Assembly (NCBI GenBank): GCA_003210735.1
Contig: QCUM01000024.1
Coordinates: 1 to 32,920, forward strand
Reading direction: 5' to 3'
Length of the DNA stretch: 32,920 nt
DNA from: Synechococcus sp. AG-679-D13
Lineage (GTDB): Bacteria; Cyanobacteriota; Cyanobacteriia; PCC-6307; Cyanobiaceae
Below, piece after piece: positions 1 through 9,161 of this stretch. The translations under genes and the position numbers were made by a program. Within the stretch, counting starts at the first letter, position 1. Every line of letters starts with the position of its first letter. The notes under the pieces are model-generated. The model saw nothing but the letters and a program-made list of their open reading frames with translations, ran no database searches and had not been told where the DNA came from.

Positions 1-343
1 CCAGGGTGGTCAGCTGATGCCAGGGTTGAGCCTTCAGTTGCGCAGCATGGGCCAGGGAACAACGTTGCTCCCGGGTGAAGTCAGGCTCGATCAGGTCCCC
101 AAGGACCTATTCCCTTCAGCGACGATTGACGCGATGCGTCGTGGGGTGATCCAGTCCGTTGTTGCTGCTGTGCAAGACGCCCAACGGAGCAGTGGAGCTT
201 CTCTCTGGTTATGCGGCGGGGATGCCTGTTTGCTCGAGACCGAGCTCAGGCATCGCGGCGTGACCTGCCGATCTGATTCGACCCTTCAGCTTCAGGCGAT
301 GGTTCAGTTGTTGGATCAGTTCAGTCCAGGCCCAGATCACTGA
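1..343 (+). CDS. coaX: Type III pantothenate kinase, 3' end (partial)
   Basis: C-terminal part of a probable type III pantothenate kinase (CoaX/Baf family), which phosphorylates pantothenate in the first step of coenzyme A synthesis. The frame is open to the left edge, so the ATG at 17 is internal: the codons before it read QGGQL and run into MPGLSLQ, matching the family's GG-x-I-x-PGL block near the substrate site. A T-x-LLP stretch follows, then a DAMRRGV helix and an LCGGDA motif resembling the late TGG-x-A ATP-site motif. The TGA at 341-343 overlaps the 3' end of the convergent peroxiredoxin gene by 23 bp. The family call rests on the C-terminal motifs only, because the N-terminal ATPase motif is outside the window. 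Confidence 0.72.
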   Translation, partial: QGGQLMPGLSLQLRSMGQGTTLLPGEVRLDQVPKDLFPSATIDAMRRGVIQSVVAAVQDAQRSSGASLWLCGGDACLLETELRHRGVTCRSDSTLQLQAMVQLLDQFSPGPDH

Positions 344-788
344 TCAGATCGTCCGCCATGGTGGCTGATTTCACCTTCAGGTAAATCTTCTCGACCTTGC
401 CATCGGCATCGATCAAAAATGTGTGACGCATCATGCCCATGTATTCCCTGCCCATGAATTTCTTCAGGCCGTAGCTGCCGTAGCTGCTGGCTACAGAGCA
501 AGGTTCTTCATCGGTCAGCAAGGTGAAGGGAAGGGTGTGCTTGCTGATGAACTTGGTGTGCGATGCAGCGTTGTCCTTGCTGATACCCAGCACCTGAATG
601 CCGTTCTGCTGCAGCAAGTCCCATCGATCCCGGAAGTTACAGGCCTCCTTCGTACAACCAGGCGTGGCGTCCTTGGGATAGAAATAAAGAACAACTCGCT
701 GGCCGCGCAGAGATGACAGCTGAACCGGCTCACCGTTTTGATTGGGGAGTGTGAAATCCGGTGCCGGATCACCGATCTGGAGAGCCAC
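321..788 (-). CDS. bcp: Thioredoxin-dependent peroxiredoxin, Bcp/PrxQ type
   Basis: A 155-residue peroxiredoxin of the bacterioferritin comigratory protein (PrxQ) class, which reduces hydrogen peroxide and organic hydroperoxides with electrons from thioredoxin. The protein begins with the GDPAPDFTLPNQNG segment. It carries the YFYPKDATPGCTKEACNF active site with the peroxidatic cysteine at 45 and the resolving cysteine five residues later at 50, the atypical two-cysteine PrxQ arrangement. The family arginine is in MMRHTFLID. Length is normal and there is no signal peptide, so it should be cytoplasmic. The start codon is GTG (786-788), and no better in-frame start lies nearby. It overlaps coaX tail to tail and is divergent from the phosphopantetheinyl transferase gene. 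Confidence 0.93.
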   Translation of the reverse strand: MALQIGDPAPDFTLPNQNGEPVQLSSLRGQRVVLYFYPKDATPGCTKEACNFRDRWDLLQQNGIQVLGISKDNAASHTKFISKHTLPFTLLTDEEPCSVASSYGSYGLKKFMGREYMGMMRHTFLIDADGKVEKIYLKVKSATMADDLISDLGLD

Positions 789-826
789 GTCTGCTGCCTC
801 ATTTTGAGAATCGAAGCGTAACGGCC

Positions 827-1516
827 GTGTGGCTGGTGCCGCACCACTGCCATACCCCTATAGACGTCACTCTCTCGAGCCAGGAAGTGCTGGACGCCAA
901 CGGGCTCAGCGGAATACGTCAGTCGAGCTTTCGCCGCTCAAGGTTGTGGATGCGTCGTTGTTTGGCGGATTGTTTTGACCTGGATCCTGCCGCTGTACCT
1001 CTGTCAGCCCCGCCTGGCACACCACCAAGCCTTCCAGTGGGCTGGGGATGGATCAGCCTCAGTCATTGCCGTGATGCGGTCGCTGTGGCCTGGTCCAACA
1101 AACCCATTGGCGTTGATCTGGAACGCCTGGATCGTCGTTTCGCCGCTGCTGCTTTGGCCGCTCGTTTCTTCACGCCAGGTGACTGCCAAGAGTTGCAGCC
1201 GCTGCAGGGGGAGAGCTTGCGATTGGCTGTACTGAGCCAGTGGGTCGCGAAGGAAGCCTCCATCAAATGGCAGAGAGGCAGCCTGGCGAAGGATCTGGGC
1301 CAATGGGCCTGCACCGCAAATGCCCATGGGGCCCGTCACAACGGCAGCGACAAAGTTGTTTCGATCTGCCGATTCAGCTTGGATCCTTGGATAATTGCTG
1401 TGGCTGGTGGCGCGGGAGAAATCGGACCCGTCTGCCTTGCGAAGAACGGATCTGCATGCCCCGATGGTTGGCAATCCATCGAGCATGCTGAGGACTCAAC
1501 CACCAGGGCGCATTGA
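827..1516 (+). CDS. 4'-phosphopantetheinyl transferase (Sfp/HetI-like)
   Basis: Transfers the phosphopantetheine arm of CoA to a serine of carrier proteins (fatty-acid ACP, possibly polyketide or peptide carriers). The three family signatures are present: WISLSH (residues about 75-80 from this start), IGVDLE (94-99), containing the Mg-binding D-x-E, and WVAKEASIKW (139-148), the W-x-x-KEA-x-x-K motif. I chose the GTG at 827, giving 229 residues starting V-W-L-V-P. The open frame extends to a GTG at 761, but those codons are antisense to the start of the peroxiredoxin gene and resemble no family sequence. The family match is strong; the exact start is uncertain. A role in CoA-dependent carrier activation two genes from coaX is thematically consistent but proves nothing. 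Confidence 0.87.
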   Translation: MWLVPHHCHTPIDVTLSSQEVLDANGLSGIRQSSFRRSRLWMRRCLADCFDLDPAAVPLSAPPGTPPSLPVGWGWISLSHCRDAVAVAWSNKPIGVDLERLDRRFAAAALAARFFTPGDCQELQPLQGESLRLAVLSQWVAKEASIKWQRGSLAKDLGQWACTANAHGARHNGSDKVVSICRFSLDPWIIAVAGGAGEIGPVCLAKNGSACPDGWQSIEHAEDSTTRAH

Positions 1517-1634
1517 GCCCAAAAAGGCCCGTTGTCCAGCGGACGTTGGTCCAAATCGATCCGATTATTTGATCCTCGGAGTTTTGTTACCCCAACTTTT
1601 CTCCGTGCAATTAAATTGAAACTGACGTCCCCTT

Positions 1635-2282
1635 TTGTCGTCCGTGTTCACTCGTCTCGCAGCTGGTCTTCTGGCCGGCGCAACTCTTGCAGCCTTCGCT
1701 GCTCCTTCCGTCGAAGCAGGCACCAAGCGTCCTGTTCGTTGGAACACCGGTGGTGCTGTATGGACCACCACTTCACGCGATTTCAAAGCCTTCTTCGTTG
1801 ATGGCGAAATCAATGATCGTGCCCTCGACTCCGGCATCAACGGCTCCGGTTGGACCGCTGAGGAGATCCAGGAAGGCATGACCAAGACCTACGAGGTCGA
1901 CATCATCGGCGTGTCCCGTTTCCTCTACTCCGATGACGGCGAGGCTTTCCTCGACGATCAGACCAAGTCTTACTTCCCTTACTGGCAGAAGAAAAAGACC
2001 GCAACCGTCGCTCTTCGTTCCGCCATCATCGCTGATGCTGCTGATGGTTCGATCAGCTCCGCCGGCATCATGAAAGAGCTGCCCGTCGACTTCCGTCTGG
2101 CAGACAACGGTGTAACCGACGGTAGCCAGAACGTCTGTGCTCCTGACAAAGTCTCTGGAGACCAGGCCACATCTCTGCTGTCTTGGTATGTGTTCCTGCC
2201 CGCTTGTGTGCAGGCCAATTCCGCTCTGCCTGAGCCCGCTGTTGCTCAGCCTTACGTGGCTCCTGCTCGCCCTCTGTGGTGA
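1635..2282 (+). CDS. Exported DUF1400-domain protein
   Basis: A 215-residue protein with an N-terminal signal peptide (hydrophobic AAGLLAGATLAAFAAP, likely cleaved after VEA near residue 28). The mature part resembles DUF1400, the domain found at the N-terminus of many cyanobacterial predicted alpha/beta hydrolases: a segment with VSRFLYSDDGEAFLDD, then TVALRSAIIADAADG. No hydrolase domain or nucleophile-elbow motif follows. The C-terminus is short, rich in Pro, Ala and Val, with two cysteines (near 167 and 191) that could pair after export. The listed start is TTG at 1635; GTG at 1644 gives an equally good signal peptide. No function can be assigned. A strong terminator follows 22 bp after the stop. 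Confidence 0.72.
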   Translation: MSSVFTRLAAGLLAGATLAAFAAPSVEAGTKRPVRWNTGGAVWTTTSRDFKAFFVDGEINDRALDSGINGSGWTAEEIQEGMTKTYEVDIIGVSRFLYSDDGEAFLDDQTKSYFPYWQKKKTATVALRSAIIADAADGSISSAGIMKELPVDFRLADNGVTDGSQNVCAPDKVSGDQATSLLSWYVFLPACVQANSALPEPAVAQPYVAPARPLW

Positions 2283-2304
2283 TCTGGCATTAAGCCTTAC
2301 CCCC

Positions 2305-2331
2305 AGCCCCGGCATCGCCGGGGCTTTTTTT
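2305..2331 (+). terminator. Rho-independent terminator of the DUF1400 gene
   Basis: Perfect 9-bp stem AGCCCCGGC / GCCGGGGCT with a 3-nt loop, followed by a run of seven T. It sits 22 bp after the DUF1400 stop and reaches the last codons of the convergent rarA gene. Confidence 0.9.
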
Positions 2332-4492
2332 ATGCCGTTCTGCGGGAACCGCTGATCAACAGGTGTTGCAACGGCAACCCCAGGCCGTTTTCTCCCTTTT
2401 GTTCAAGCAGGCTGCGAAGCATGCTCAGGCTGTTCGCGGATTGTTCCCCGAGCATGCAACGGTATTGAGAGCCGTTTTGGAGCCACCGCTCCACAAGGGT
2501 CTTGCCACCCGCCAGGACGATGGTTTCTTGCCAGCGTGTGCTCTGCAGAATCCAACCCGTTTCCTCCAGAGCCTCGGTCTGGGGCTGGAGGGTTTGCAGC
2601 CACTGCTGCTCCTGCTCCACTAAAGATTCCAGTTCCATCAATCCGGGGGTTTGTTTGGTCAACACCCCGGCAGGTCCGGCTTGGGCATTGCTGACCAGCA
2701 GCCGCAGCCCGCTATGACTTTCGCCGTGGAGATCCAGCAGTGATGCCAGCCGTTGCCAGTCGAATGACACCAGATCTGCTGAACCGAGGCGACCGCCAAT
2801 CCAGTCAAAACGCTGCTCCGCAGCAAGCTCCGCAGTGCTGGCGATCAAATGGGGTCGTCGTTCCGGTTCCAAAAGCTCCAGCTGTGCGTTGATGCGGGCA
2901 CGGTCGTCGTCGGCTTCACACACCAAGGTCACCCCTCCCTCCAAAGCCTCGCGAAGCGGGTCGAGGGCCCAGAGCAGGGAATGGCTGCCCAACACCAACA
3001 CACGATCATTGCGCCGCCAGGGGATGTCGGCCCATAGACGCTGACGCAAACGATGCAGCCGCTCCCCTTCCTGGCCCAGCTGTCGTTGAATCCAACGCTC
3101 CAGAGCCGGACTGTCCGGCCCACTGCTCAGCAGCAGCGGTTGCTCGATGGCCAGTTCCGCGGCCGCGGCGAGTTGAGCGGCCCGCCGTTCCGCCATGCAA
3201 TCCCGGCGTTGCCCCTCCCAACCCAACGTTCCCGGTTGCCAGAACACCTCGCCTTGCAATGCGGTTGGCAGGTACTGCTGCTCCACCCAGTGCTCGGCGT
3301 AGGCGTGGGGGTAGCGATAGCCCACACCATCGCCGAAGGCTTCTCCGTCGCGGTTGGCATCCCGAAGATGGCTGGGTACGTCCTGTCTGCTGGCGGCTCG
3401 GACGGTTTTGAGGGCGTCGAAAAACCCCAGAACGCTGTTGCTTTTCTCGGTGCCAGCCAGGTAAATGGCGGCCTGGGCCAGGGGATACAAGCCCTCCGGT
3501 AAGCCCACCCGCTCGAATGCCGCCGCACAGGCTTCCACCACCACGATCGCCTGGGGGTCTGCCAGACCGATGTCTTCCCCTGCGGCAATCAACATCCGCC
3601 GGAAAATGAAGCGAGGGTTTTCACCCGCCTCCACCATGCGTGCCAACCAGAAGAGCGCAGCATCCGCATCGGATCCCCGCAGAGATTTGATGAAGGCGCT
3701 GATGGTGTCGTAGTGGGCATCGCCGTGTTTGTCGTACAGCACGGCTCGTTGCTGGATCGATTCTTCAGCAATCGCCAGATCAATTCGGATGCTGCCGGTT
3801 GGATCGGCTTCCGAGCTCTCCACCGCCAACTCCAGGGCATTGAGCAGGCTGCGCGCGTCCCCATTGGCGACATCCACAAGATGGGCAGCGGCATCGCCAT
3901 CAATCCGCACCGATCGCGAGCCATACCCTCGTTCCTCGTCGGTGAGGGCTCGTTTCAACAGCTGGTGCAGATCCTCGGGTTCCAAGGGCAGGAGCCGAAA
4001 CAGCCTCGATCGGCTGACAAGAGCCTTGTTCACCTCGAAGTAGGGGTTCTCCGTTGTGGCTCCAATCAGGGTGACGGTGCCGTTTTCCACCCAGGGCAGC
4101 AGGGCATCCTGCTGGGCGCTGTTGAAGCGATGCACTTCATCGATGAACAGAATCGAGCGCAGCCCATGCCGCTCAAGGCGCTGCCGGGCGGCGTCGACTT
4201 CGAGTCGCAGATCCTTCACGCCGGCGAGGACCGCGTTGAGGCTGCTGAAATGGGCCCTTGTGTGGCCCGCAACGATCCTGGCCAGGGTCGTTTTGCCGAC
4301 GCCCGGAGGTCCATGCAGGATCAGGTTGCCGACGCGGTCGGCCTTGATGGCACGGCGAAGTAGGCGTCCGTTGGCAAGAATTCCGTTCTGACCTTCAAAT
4401 TCCTCGAGGTTGCGCGGGCGCATGCGATCCGCCAGCGGTGCGAGGCGATGTCGCTGCTGTTCTCCCTGGTAGGCGAAGAGGTCCTGACTCAA
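2330..4492 (-). CDS. rarA: RarA/MgsA-type AAA+ ATPase fused to a C-terminal extension
   Basis: A replication-associated AAA+ ATPase related to E. coli RarA (MgsA) and eukaryotic WRNIP1, which act at stalled replication forks. The AAA+ part shows Walker [10 protein letters not shown] (61-69), Walker [11 protein letters not shown] (114-123), sensor 1 in [11 protein letters not shown] (144-154) and an SRSR arginine-finger region (160-163). The RarA C-terminal tetramerisation region follows ([12 protein letters not shown], then [15 protein letters not shown] at 395-409). The first 435 residues are close to a whole RarA protein. Another roughly 280 residues follow, containing a Rossmann-like start ([22 protein letters not shown]) and an ending [13 protein letters not shown], suggestive of a degenerate methyltransferase-like fold. 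The AAA+ assignment is firm; the role of the extension is unknown. The 3' end overlaps the opposing terminator. Confidence 0.92.
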   Translation of the reverse strand: MSQDLFAYQGEQQRHRLAPLADRMRPRNLEEFEGQNGILANGRLLRRAIKADRVGNLILHGPPGVGKTTLARIVAGHTRAHFSSLNAVLAGVKDLRLEVDAARQRLERHGLRSILFIDEVHRFNSAQQDALLPWVENGTVTLIGATTENPYFEVNKALVSRSRLFRLLPLEPEDLHQLLKRALTDEERGYGSRSVRIDGDAAAHLVDVANGDARSLLNALELAVESSEADPTGSIRIDLAIAEESIQQRAVLYDKHGDAHYDTISAFIKSLRGSDADAALFWLARMVEAGENPRFIFRRMLIAAGEDIGLADPQAIVVVEACAAAFERVGLPEGLYPLAQAAIYLAGTEKSNSVLGFFDALKTVRAASRQDVPSHLRDANRDGEAFGDGVGYRYPHAYAEHWVEQQYLPTALQGEVFWQPGTLGWEGQRRDCMAERRAAQLAAAAELAIEQPLLLSSGPDSPALERWIQRQLGQEGERLHRLRQRLWADIPWRRNDRVLVLGSHSLLWALDPLREALEGGVTLVCEADDDRARINAQLELLEPERRPHLIASTAELAAEQRFDWIGGRLGSADLVSFDWQRLASLLDLHGESHSGLRLLVSNAQAGPAGVLTKQTPGLMELESLVEQEQQWLQTLQPQTEALEETGWILQSTRWQETIVLAGGKTLVERWLQNGSQYRCMLGEQSANSLSMLRSLLEQKGENGLGLPLQHLLISGSRRTA

Positions 4493-4587
4493 CGGTGAAG
4501 GAGCAGTGGTCCCGATAGAACATTTCTAATCAGGATCAGGCAGGAGCCTGCCGTTCGGCACATAATCCAGATATTGACTGAATTCAT

Positions 4588-5730
4588 GTGCGTTCTTCGC
4601 TGCGTCTGATTGCTCCCCTCGCTGCTCTGATGACAGTCAGCGCCTGTGGAGGTCAAGCCCCGCAGGAGCCGCCGCCGCCGAAGGTTCAGGCCGCCACAGC
4701 AACGATGGCGGAATTCACCGAGGGGGTCGATACGGTGAGCACCCTTGAAGCCAGCAATCTTGTTGAACTGGCAGCTCAATCGTCAGGTCGGATTCTTGAG
4801 CTCAAGATTCGCCAGGGGGATGAAGTTGACCCTGGTGAGCTGTTGGTGGTGTTGGATCAGGCCCAGCAGCAAGCACTCCTCGCCGAGGACAAGGCCAAAG
4901 CCGATACGGCGAAAGCCAATTACGACCGTTACGTCTATCTGGCCGAAACCGGAGCGACGTCGCAGAAGGAACTGGATCGCTACCGCACGCAGTACATCGC
5001 TGCTGCCGAAAAGGTCAAAGTCACGGAGGCCAACCTCAGTTACAGCAACCTGCGTTCACCCTCCGGTGGAACAGTCGCAGATGTGAATGTGAAGGTGGGA
5101 GATGTCATCCAGCAGGGGCAGGTGTTCACCAGCCTGGTTCAGAACAATGAGCTGGAAGCTCGTGTGGAGGTGCCGGCAGTCTTCTCGGCACGACTGGAGA
5201 AAGGTCAACCCGTCTTACTCAGTGCTCCCGGCAGCTACGACGTGATTGCTAAGGGTGCGGTCGGCACGATCGATCCCCGCATCAATCCCAAAACCCAGGG
5301 TCTTCTGGTGAAGGCGGTGTTCCCGAACACCGATGGCACGTTGAAGGATGGTCAACGCCTGCGTACCCGCGTTCAGATCAAAGCCAAGGACGAGCTCTCT
5401 GTTCCTTTTGCAGCCGTCACGCAGACCTCGGGTCAGAGCTTTGTCTTCCGAATTGGCAGCTTTGATGATCTCAAGGCGAACCCTGGTAAGGCGGATCTGG
5501 AAACATTGGAGAAGGGCATCAAGGCCGGCAAACTGCCCGCCGAGGCCCAGTTCGCCCTCCAGACCCCTGTCACCGTCGGTGAGCTGGAGAACCAGCTTTA
5601 TCCGATCACCAAGGGCCTGGAGCTGAATCAGAAAGTGGCCACCACCAACCTGCTCAACCTCAAACACGGCATGCCTGTTCAAGTGGCTCCGGCGAAGCAG
5701 AACGCCGCCAAACCAGCCCAAGCCAACTGA
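4588..5730 (+). CDS. RND efflux periplasmic adaptor lipoprotein (membrane fusion protein)
   Basis: The periplasmic adaptor of a tripartite RND efflux pump, linking the inner-membrane pump to an outer-membrane channel. It starts at GTG 4588 with a lipoprotein signal peptide (lipobox VSAC, lipidated Cys20) and a proline-rich linker. The first lipoyl half contains SSGRILELKIRQGDEVDPGELLVVLD (written across residues 66-91). An alpha-helical hairpin follows (about 93-155, rich in Ala, Lys and Glu), then the second lipoyl half (SPSGGTVADVNVKVGDVIQQ) and beta-barrel and membrane-proximal domains. At 380 residues it is a normal length for the AcrA/MexA family. The stop is 8 bp before the pump start, so the two genes form one operon. 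Substrates cannot be read from sequence. Confidence 0.93.
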   Translation: MRSSLRLIAPLAALMTVSACGGQAPQEPPPPKVQAATATMAEFTEGVDTVSTLEASNLVELAAQSSGRILELKIRQGDEVDPGELLVVLDQAQQQALLAEDKAKADTAKANYDRYVYLAETGATSQKELDRYRTQYIAAAEKVKVTEANLSYSNLRSPSGGTVADVNVKVGDVIQQGQVFTSLVQNNELEARVEVPAVFSARLEKGQPVLLSAPGSYDVIAKGAVGTIDPRINPKTQGLLVKAVFPNTDGTLKDGQRLRTRVQIKAKDELSVPFAAVTQTSGQSFVFRIGSFDDLKANPGKADLETLEKGIKAGKLPAEAQFALQTPVTVGELENQLYPITKGLELNQKVATTNLLNLKHGMPVQVAPAKQNAAKPAQAN

Positions 5731-5738
5731 GTTGAACG

Positions 5739-8700
5739 ATGTCTGCTTCCAATAATTTCATTACCAGACCGGTCCTCAGCACCGTCTGCAGCCTGCTGAT
5801 CGTGATCGTTGGATTGATCGCGATCCCGATCCTTCCGATCGAAAACCTTCCAGACATTGCTCCTCCAACAGTGAAGGTGCAATCCACATACGTGGGCGCT
5901 GATGCGGTTGCGGTTGAGCAGGGGGTCACCTCCGTGCTCGAGCAGCAGATCAACGGGGTGGAGAGCATGGACTTCATCACCTCCAATAGCTCATCCGACG
6001 GTGTGAGTTCGATCTCGGTGTCGTTCGAGAGCGGCACCGACGGCAACATCAACCAGGTCAACGTTCAGAACCGCGTTTCCCTGGCAGAGCCTCAGCTGCC
6101 GGAGGAAGTACGCAAGTCGGGTGTCACTGTTAACAAGGCATCCAACTCGATCCTCCTCGTTTACAACTTTGTCAACGAAGATCCCTCCAAGACCGAATAC
6201 TCGGTGGAGACGATCAGTGGATATCTCGATAAGAACCTCACCGACAACATCAAGCGGGTGAAGGGCGTCGGCGATGTCACCTACTTCGGCAACAGGAAGA
6301 TCGCCTTCCGGCTTTGGCTCGATCCGGAGAAACTCACCGCCAACAACCTCTCGGCCACGGACGTTGTGGCCCAGCTCCAAAGCCAGAATCGTCTGGTGCC
6401 AGCTGGTCAGATCGGTGGTGCCCCTGCCCCTGAAGGCCAGGAGTTCACCTTTACCGTGCAGCTGCAGGGTCGACTGACTAGCACCCAGGAATTCGAGAAC
6501 ATCGTTCTCAGAACCACCGACGCCGGAGGTTTGGTGCGACTCAAAGATGTGGGCCGCGTGGAACTCGGGGGTGAGACCTATGGCATCGATGCCATGGATC
6601 TCAAAGGCACCCCTTCAGTGGGTGTCGCGATCTATCAGCTCACAGGAAGCAACGCCATCGAGGTCTCCAACGGCGTCAAGGACGTGCTGGACGAATTCGA
6701 GCAAACACTGCCTGTTGGCCTTGGGGTGCAGAAGATTTACGACACCACCGATTTCATCAACCAATCGATCAAAGGTGTGACTAACTCACTGCGGGATGCG
6801 GTGATCCTGGTGGTGCTGATCTTGTTCCTGTTCCTGCAGAACTGGAAGGCCACGCTGGTTCCCGCCATCGCCATTCCCGTGGCGCTGATCGGTACCTTTG
6901 CCTTGGTGCTGGCCTTCGGCTTTTCGCTCAACCAGCTCACCTTGTTTGGCCTGGTGCTGGCCACCGGCCTGGTGGTGGACGATGCGATCACCGTTGTGGA
7001 GGACACCTCAGCCAAGAAGGCTGAAGGAATGACGTCGGTGCAGGCGGCCATGGACACCATGGATGAGCTGTTCGGTGCTGTCATCGCCACTTCGCTGGTG
7101 AAGATGGCGGTGTTCCTGCCGGTGCTGTTTTTCCCCGGTGCCACCGGCACGATCTACAAGCAGTTCGCGGCCACGATTCTCTTTTCGATCGGCATCTCCA
7201 CCTTCAACGCTCTCACGTTCTCACCGATGCTGTCGGCGTTGCTGCTGTCCCGCGACACCAAGGAGCTCAGCCGCAATCAGTACGCAACGGCCGGAGTGGT
7301 GCTTGGTTTCATCTACGGCCTGCTCAGTGCAGGTAATGGAGCCGCCGCAGCGCTGATCCCCACGGTGATCGGTGGCGTGATTGGCTTCATCGCCGGCAAG
7401 ATCACCGGCCTACCGCTGCGTCTTCCCTTCACGGCAGGTGGTGCCGCGGTCGGTCTGATTACCACTGGGGTGATCTTCACCAATCCAATTCCGGTGGTGT
7501 TGTTCACAGCCATCGGTGGCGGCGTTGGCTACTTCGTTCCGGTGATTTTCACCAACTTCAACCGTCTCTACAGCGGTTTTGAAAAGCGTTACGCCACGAT
7601 TCTTGATGGCGTGCTTAAGGCTCGTCCGATCGTGATGGCAGCCCTCGCGGCTGGCATCTTGCTGACTGGGTTTGCATTCACGCGAATCCCAGGCGGTTTT
7701 GTGCCGATCGAAGACCAGGGCTATGCCATCGGTTTCGTGCAGGCACCGGAAGGTGTCTCCAACGCGAAAACTCTGGAGATCAACCGTCAGGTGGCCGAAG
7801 TGATGCGCTCGGAAGAAGACATCTCATCGGCTGCTCTTTTCAGCGGCGCCAGCCTCGACGGCAATGCCCCCAACAAAGGGCTGTTCTTCATCGGGATGAA
7901 GCATTGGGACGAACGTCCCGGTAAGGAACACACTGTGGGCGCTGTGGTGAAGCGTCTCAACGCCAAGTTGTATGGCGCCATTGATGCAGGTCGGGTGTTT
8001 GTGGTCGAGCCCCCGTCGATCCCCGGCTATGGCACCGGTGGCGGCTTCGAGTTCCAGCTGCTCGACCAGAGCAGTGGTGTGTATGCGCTGAACGATTTCT
8101 TCGGTTCCGCCCAGAAGATCATTCAGGCGGCGAACACCGATCCCGTTCTCAATCGGGTCTATACGCTGTTCTCTCCTGAGGCTCCTCAGTACAAGATTGA
8201 TGTCGACCGGGAGCAGATGGCGTCGCTGGGGGTCGACTTCGGTTCAGCGATGTCGGCCTTCAGCGTCAACTTCGGTGGCGCCTATGTGAACGACACCTTC
8301 CAGGAAGGCAAGGTGCGCAGGGTCTACGTACAGGCGGATGAGGTGAGCCGGGCCACTCCACAGCGATTGTCGGCCATTTATGTCGCCAATGCCAAGGGTG
8401 AACAGATTCCGCTCTCGGAATTCTTCACGGTGAATAAGACGGTGGGACCGAGTGTCATTCCCCACTTCAACCTCTACCGCTCAATCAAGATTGATGGCAC
8501 CCCGAATGAGGGCAACAGCTCTGGTCAGGCGATCGGAGCGATGAAGCAGATCTTTGAAACGGGCAGCTACCAGGGCCTCGGCTTCGACTGGACCGGAATC
8601 TCCCGAGAGGAAGTGAAGGCCGGTTCCCTGGCGGTTGTGATCTTTGCTCTTGGCATCCTGGCGGTGTTCCTCGTGCTCTCCGCCCAGTACGAGAGCTACA

Positions 8701-9161
8701 CCGATCCGATCATCATCCTGCTCACCGTTCCAACGGCCCTGTTGGGAGCACTTGTGTTCCTTGGGGCCGCCGGTCAGGTGCTCAACATCTACGCCCAGGT
8801 GGGATTGGTGATGCTGATTGGTCTGGCCGGTGGTAACGCGATCTTGATTGTGGATCTGGCGAACCAGAAGATGGGCGAGGGGGCCTCAGCCATGGAGGCA
8901 GCAACGTTTTCGGCCAAGTCGCGTCTGCGGCCCATCTTGATGACGGCCATCTCCTCCCTCACTGGCTTCCTTCCATTGATGCTTGCCAGCGGTGCTGGTG
9001 CTCAGAGTCAAAAGTCTCTTGGTCTGGTGGTGTTCGGTGGTCTGCTGGTTGCCACCTTCCTCTCCACTCTGGTGGTGCCGGTCTTCTACGTGGTGATGAA
9101 GACTCTTCTGGGGGATGCTGAGGCAAAGCCAGCTGTTGAGGCTTCGACTGAGGCGAGCTGA
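5739..9161 (+). CDS. RND efflux pump, HAE1/AcrB-like, with extra membrane insertion
   Basis: A proton-driven inner-membrane multidrug-type pump of the AcrB/MexB family. The canonical N-terminus (FITRPVLSTVCSLLIVIVG) carries the first helix; two large periplasmic loops and two sets of membrane helices follow. The TM4 proton-relay aspartates are D414 and D415 in GLVVDDAITVVEDT. TM11 keeps the RLRPILMT segment. Two departures are visible. The protein is 1140 residues (AcrB is about 1050), because residues about 511-605, between TM6 and TM7, form an extra very hydrophobic Gly/Ala-rich block with room for about four short helices. In TM10, AcrB has AKNAILIV with relay Lys940; here the sequence is GGNAILIV (Gly1032). 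The downstream small membrane gene overlaps its stop. Pump identity is certain; substrate and mechanism are not. Confidence 0.95.
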   Translation: MSASNNFITRPVLSTVCSLLIVIVGLIAIPILPIENLPDIAPPTVKVQSTYVGADAVAVEQGVTSVLEQQINGVESMDFITSNSSSDGVSSISVSFESGTDGNINQVNVQNRVSLAEPQLPEEVRKSGVTVNKASNSILLVYNFVNEDPSKTEYSVETISGYLDKNLTDNIKRVKGVGDVTYFGNRKIAFRLWLDPEKLTANNLSATDVVAQLQSQNRLVPAGQIGGAPAPEGQEFTFTVQLQGRLTSTQEFENIVLRTTDAGGLVRLKDVGRVELGGETYGIDAMDLKGTPSVGVAIYQLTGSNAIEVSNGVKDVLDEFEQTLPVGLGVQKIYDTTDFINQSIKGVTNSLRDAVILVVLILFLFLQNWKATLVPAIAIPVALIGTFALVLAFGFSLNQLTLFGLVLATGLVVDDAITVVEDTSAKKAEGMTSVQAAMDTMDELFGAVIATSLVKMAVFLPVLFFPGATGTIYKQFAATILFSIGISTFNALTFSPMLSALLLSRDTKELSRNQYATAGVVLGFIYGLLSAGNGAAAALIPTVIGGVIGFIAGKITGLPLRLPFTAGGAAVGLITTGVIFTNPIPVVLFTAIGGGVGYFVPVIFTNFNRLYSGFEKRYATILDGVLKARPIVMAALAAGILLTGFAFTRIPGGFVPIEDQGYAIGFVQAPEGVSNAKTLEINRQVAEVMRSEEDISSAALFSGASLDGNAPNKGLFFIGMKHWDERPGKEHTVGAVVKRLNAKLYGAIDAGRVFVVEPPSIPGYGTGGGFEFQLLDQSSGVYALNDFFGSAQKIIQAANTDPVLNRVYTLFSPEAPQYKIDVDREQMASLGVDFGSAMSAFSVNFGGAYVNDTFQEGKVRRVYVQADEVSRATPQRLSAIYVANAKGEQIPLSEFFTVNKTVGPSVIPHFNLYRSIKIDGTPNEGNSSGQAIGAMKQIFETGSYQGLGFDWTGISREEVKAGSLAVVIFALGILAVFLVLSAQYESYTDPIIILLTVPTALLGALVFLGAAGQVLNIYAQVGLVMLIGLAGGNAILIVDLANQKMGEGASAMEAATFSAKSRLRPILMTAISSLTGFLPLMLASGAGAQSQKSLGLVVFGGLLVATFLSTLVVPVFYVVMKTLLGDAEAKPAVEASTEAS

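Noticed and set aside
3713..4363. 216-codon plus-strand ORF inside rarA
   Set aside because: Antisense to the conserved AAA+ core; the Walker motifs are on the other strand.
4539..4552. Palindrome GGCAGG-AG-CCTGCC between rarA and the RND adaptor gene
   Set aside because: Short, GC-rich and of a kind common by chance in this genome; no second supporting signal, so not listed as an operator.
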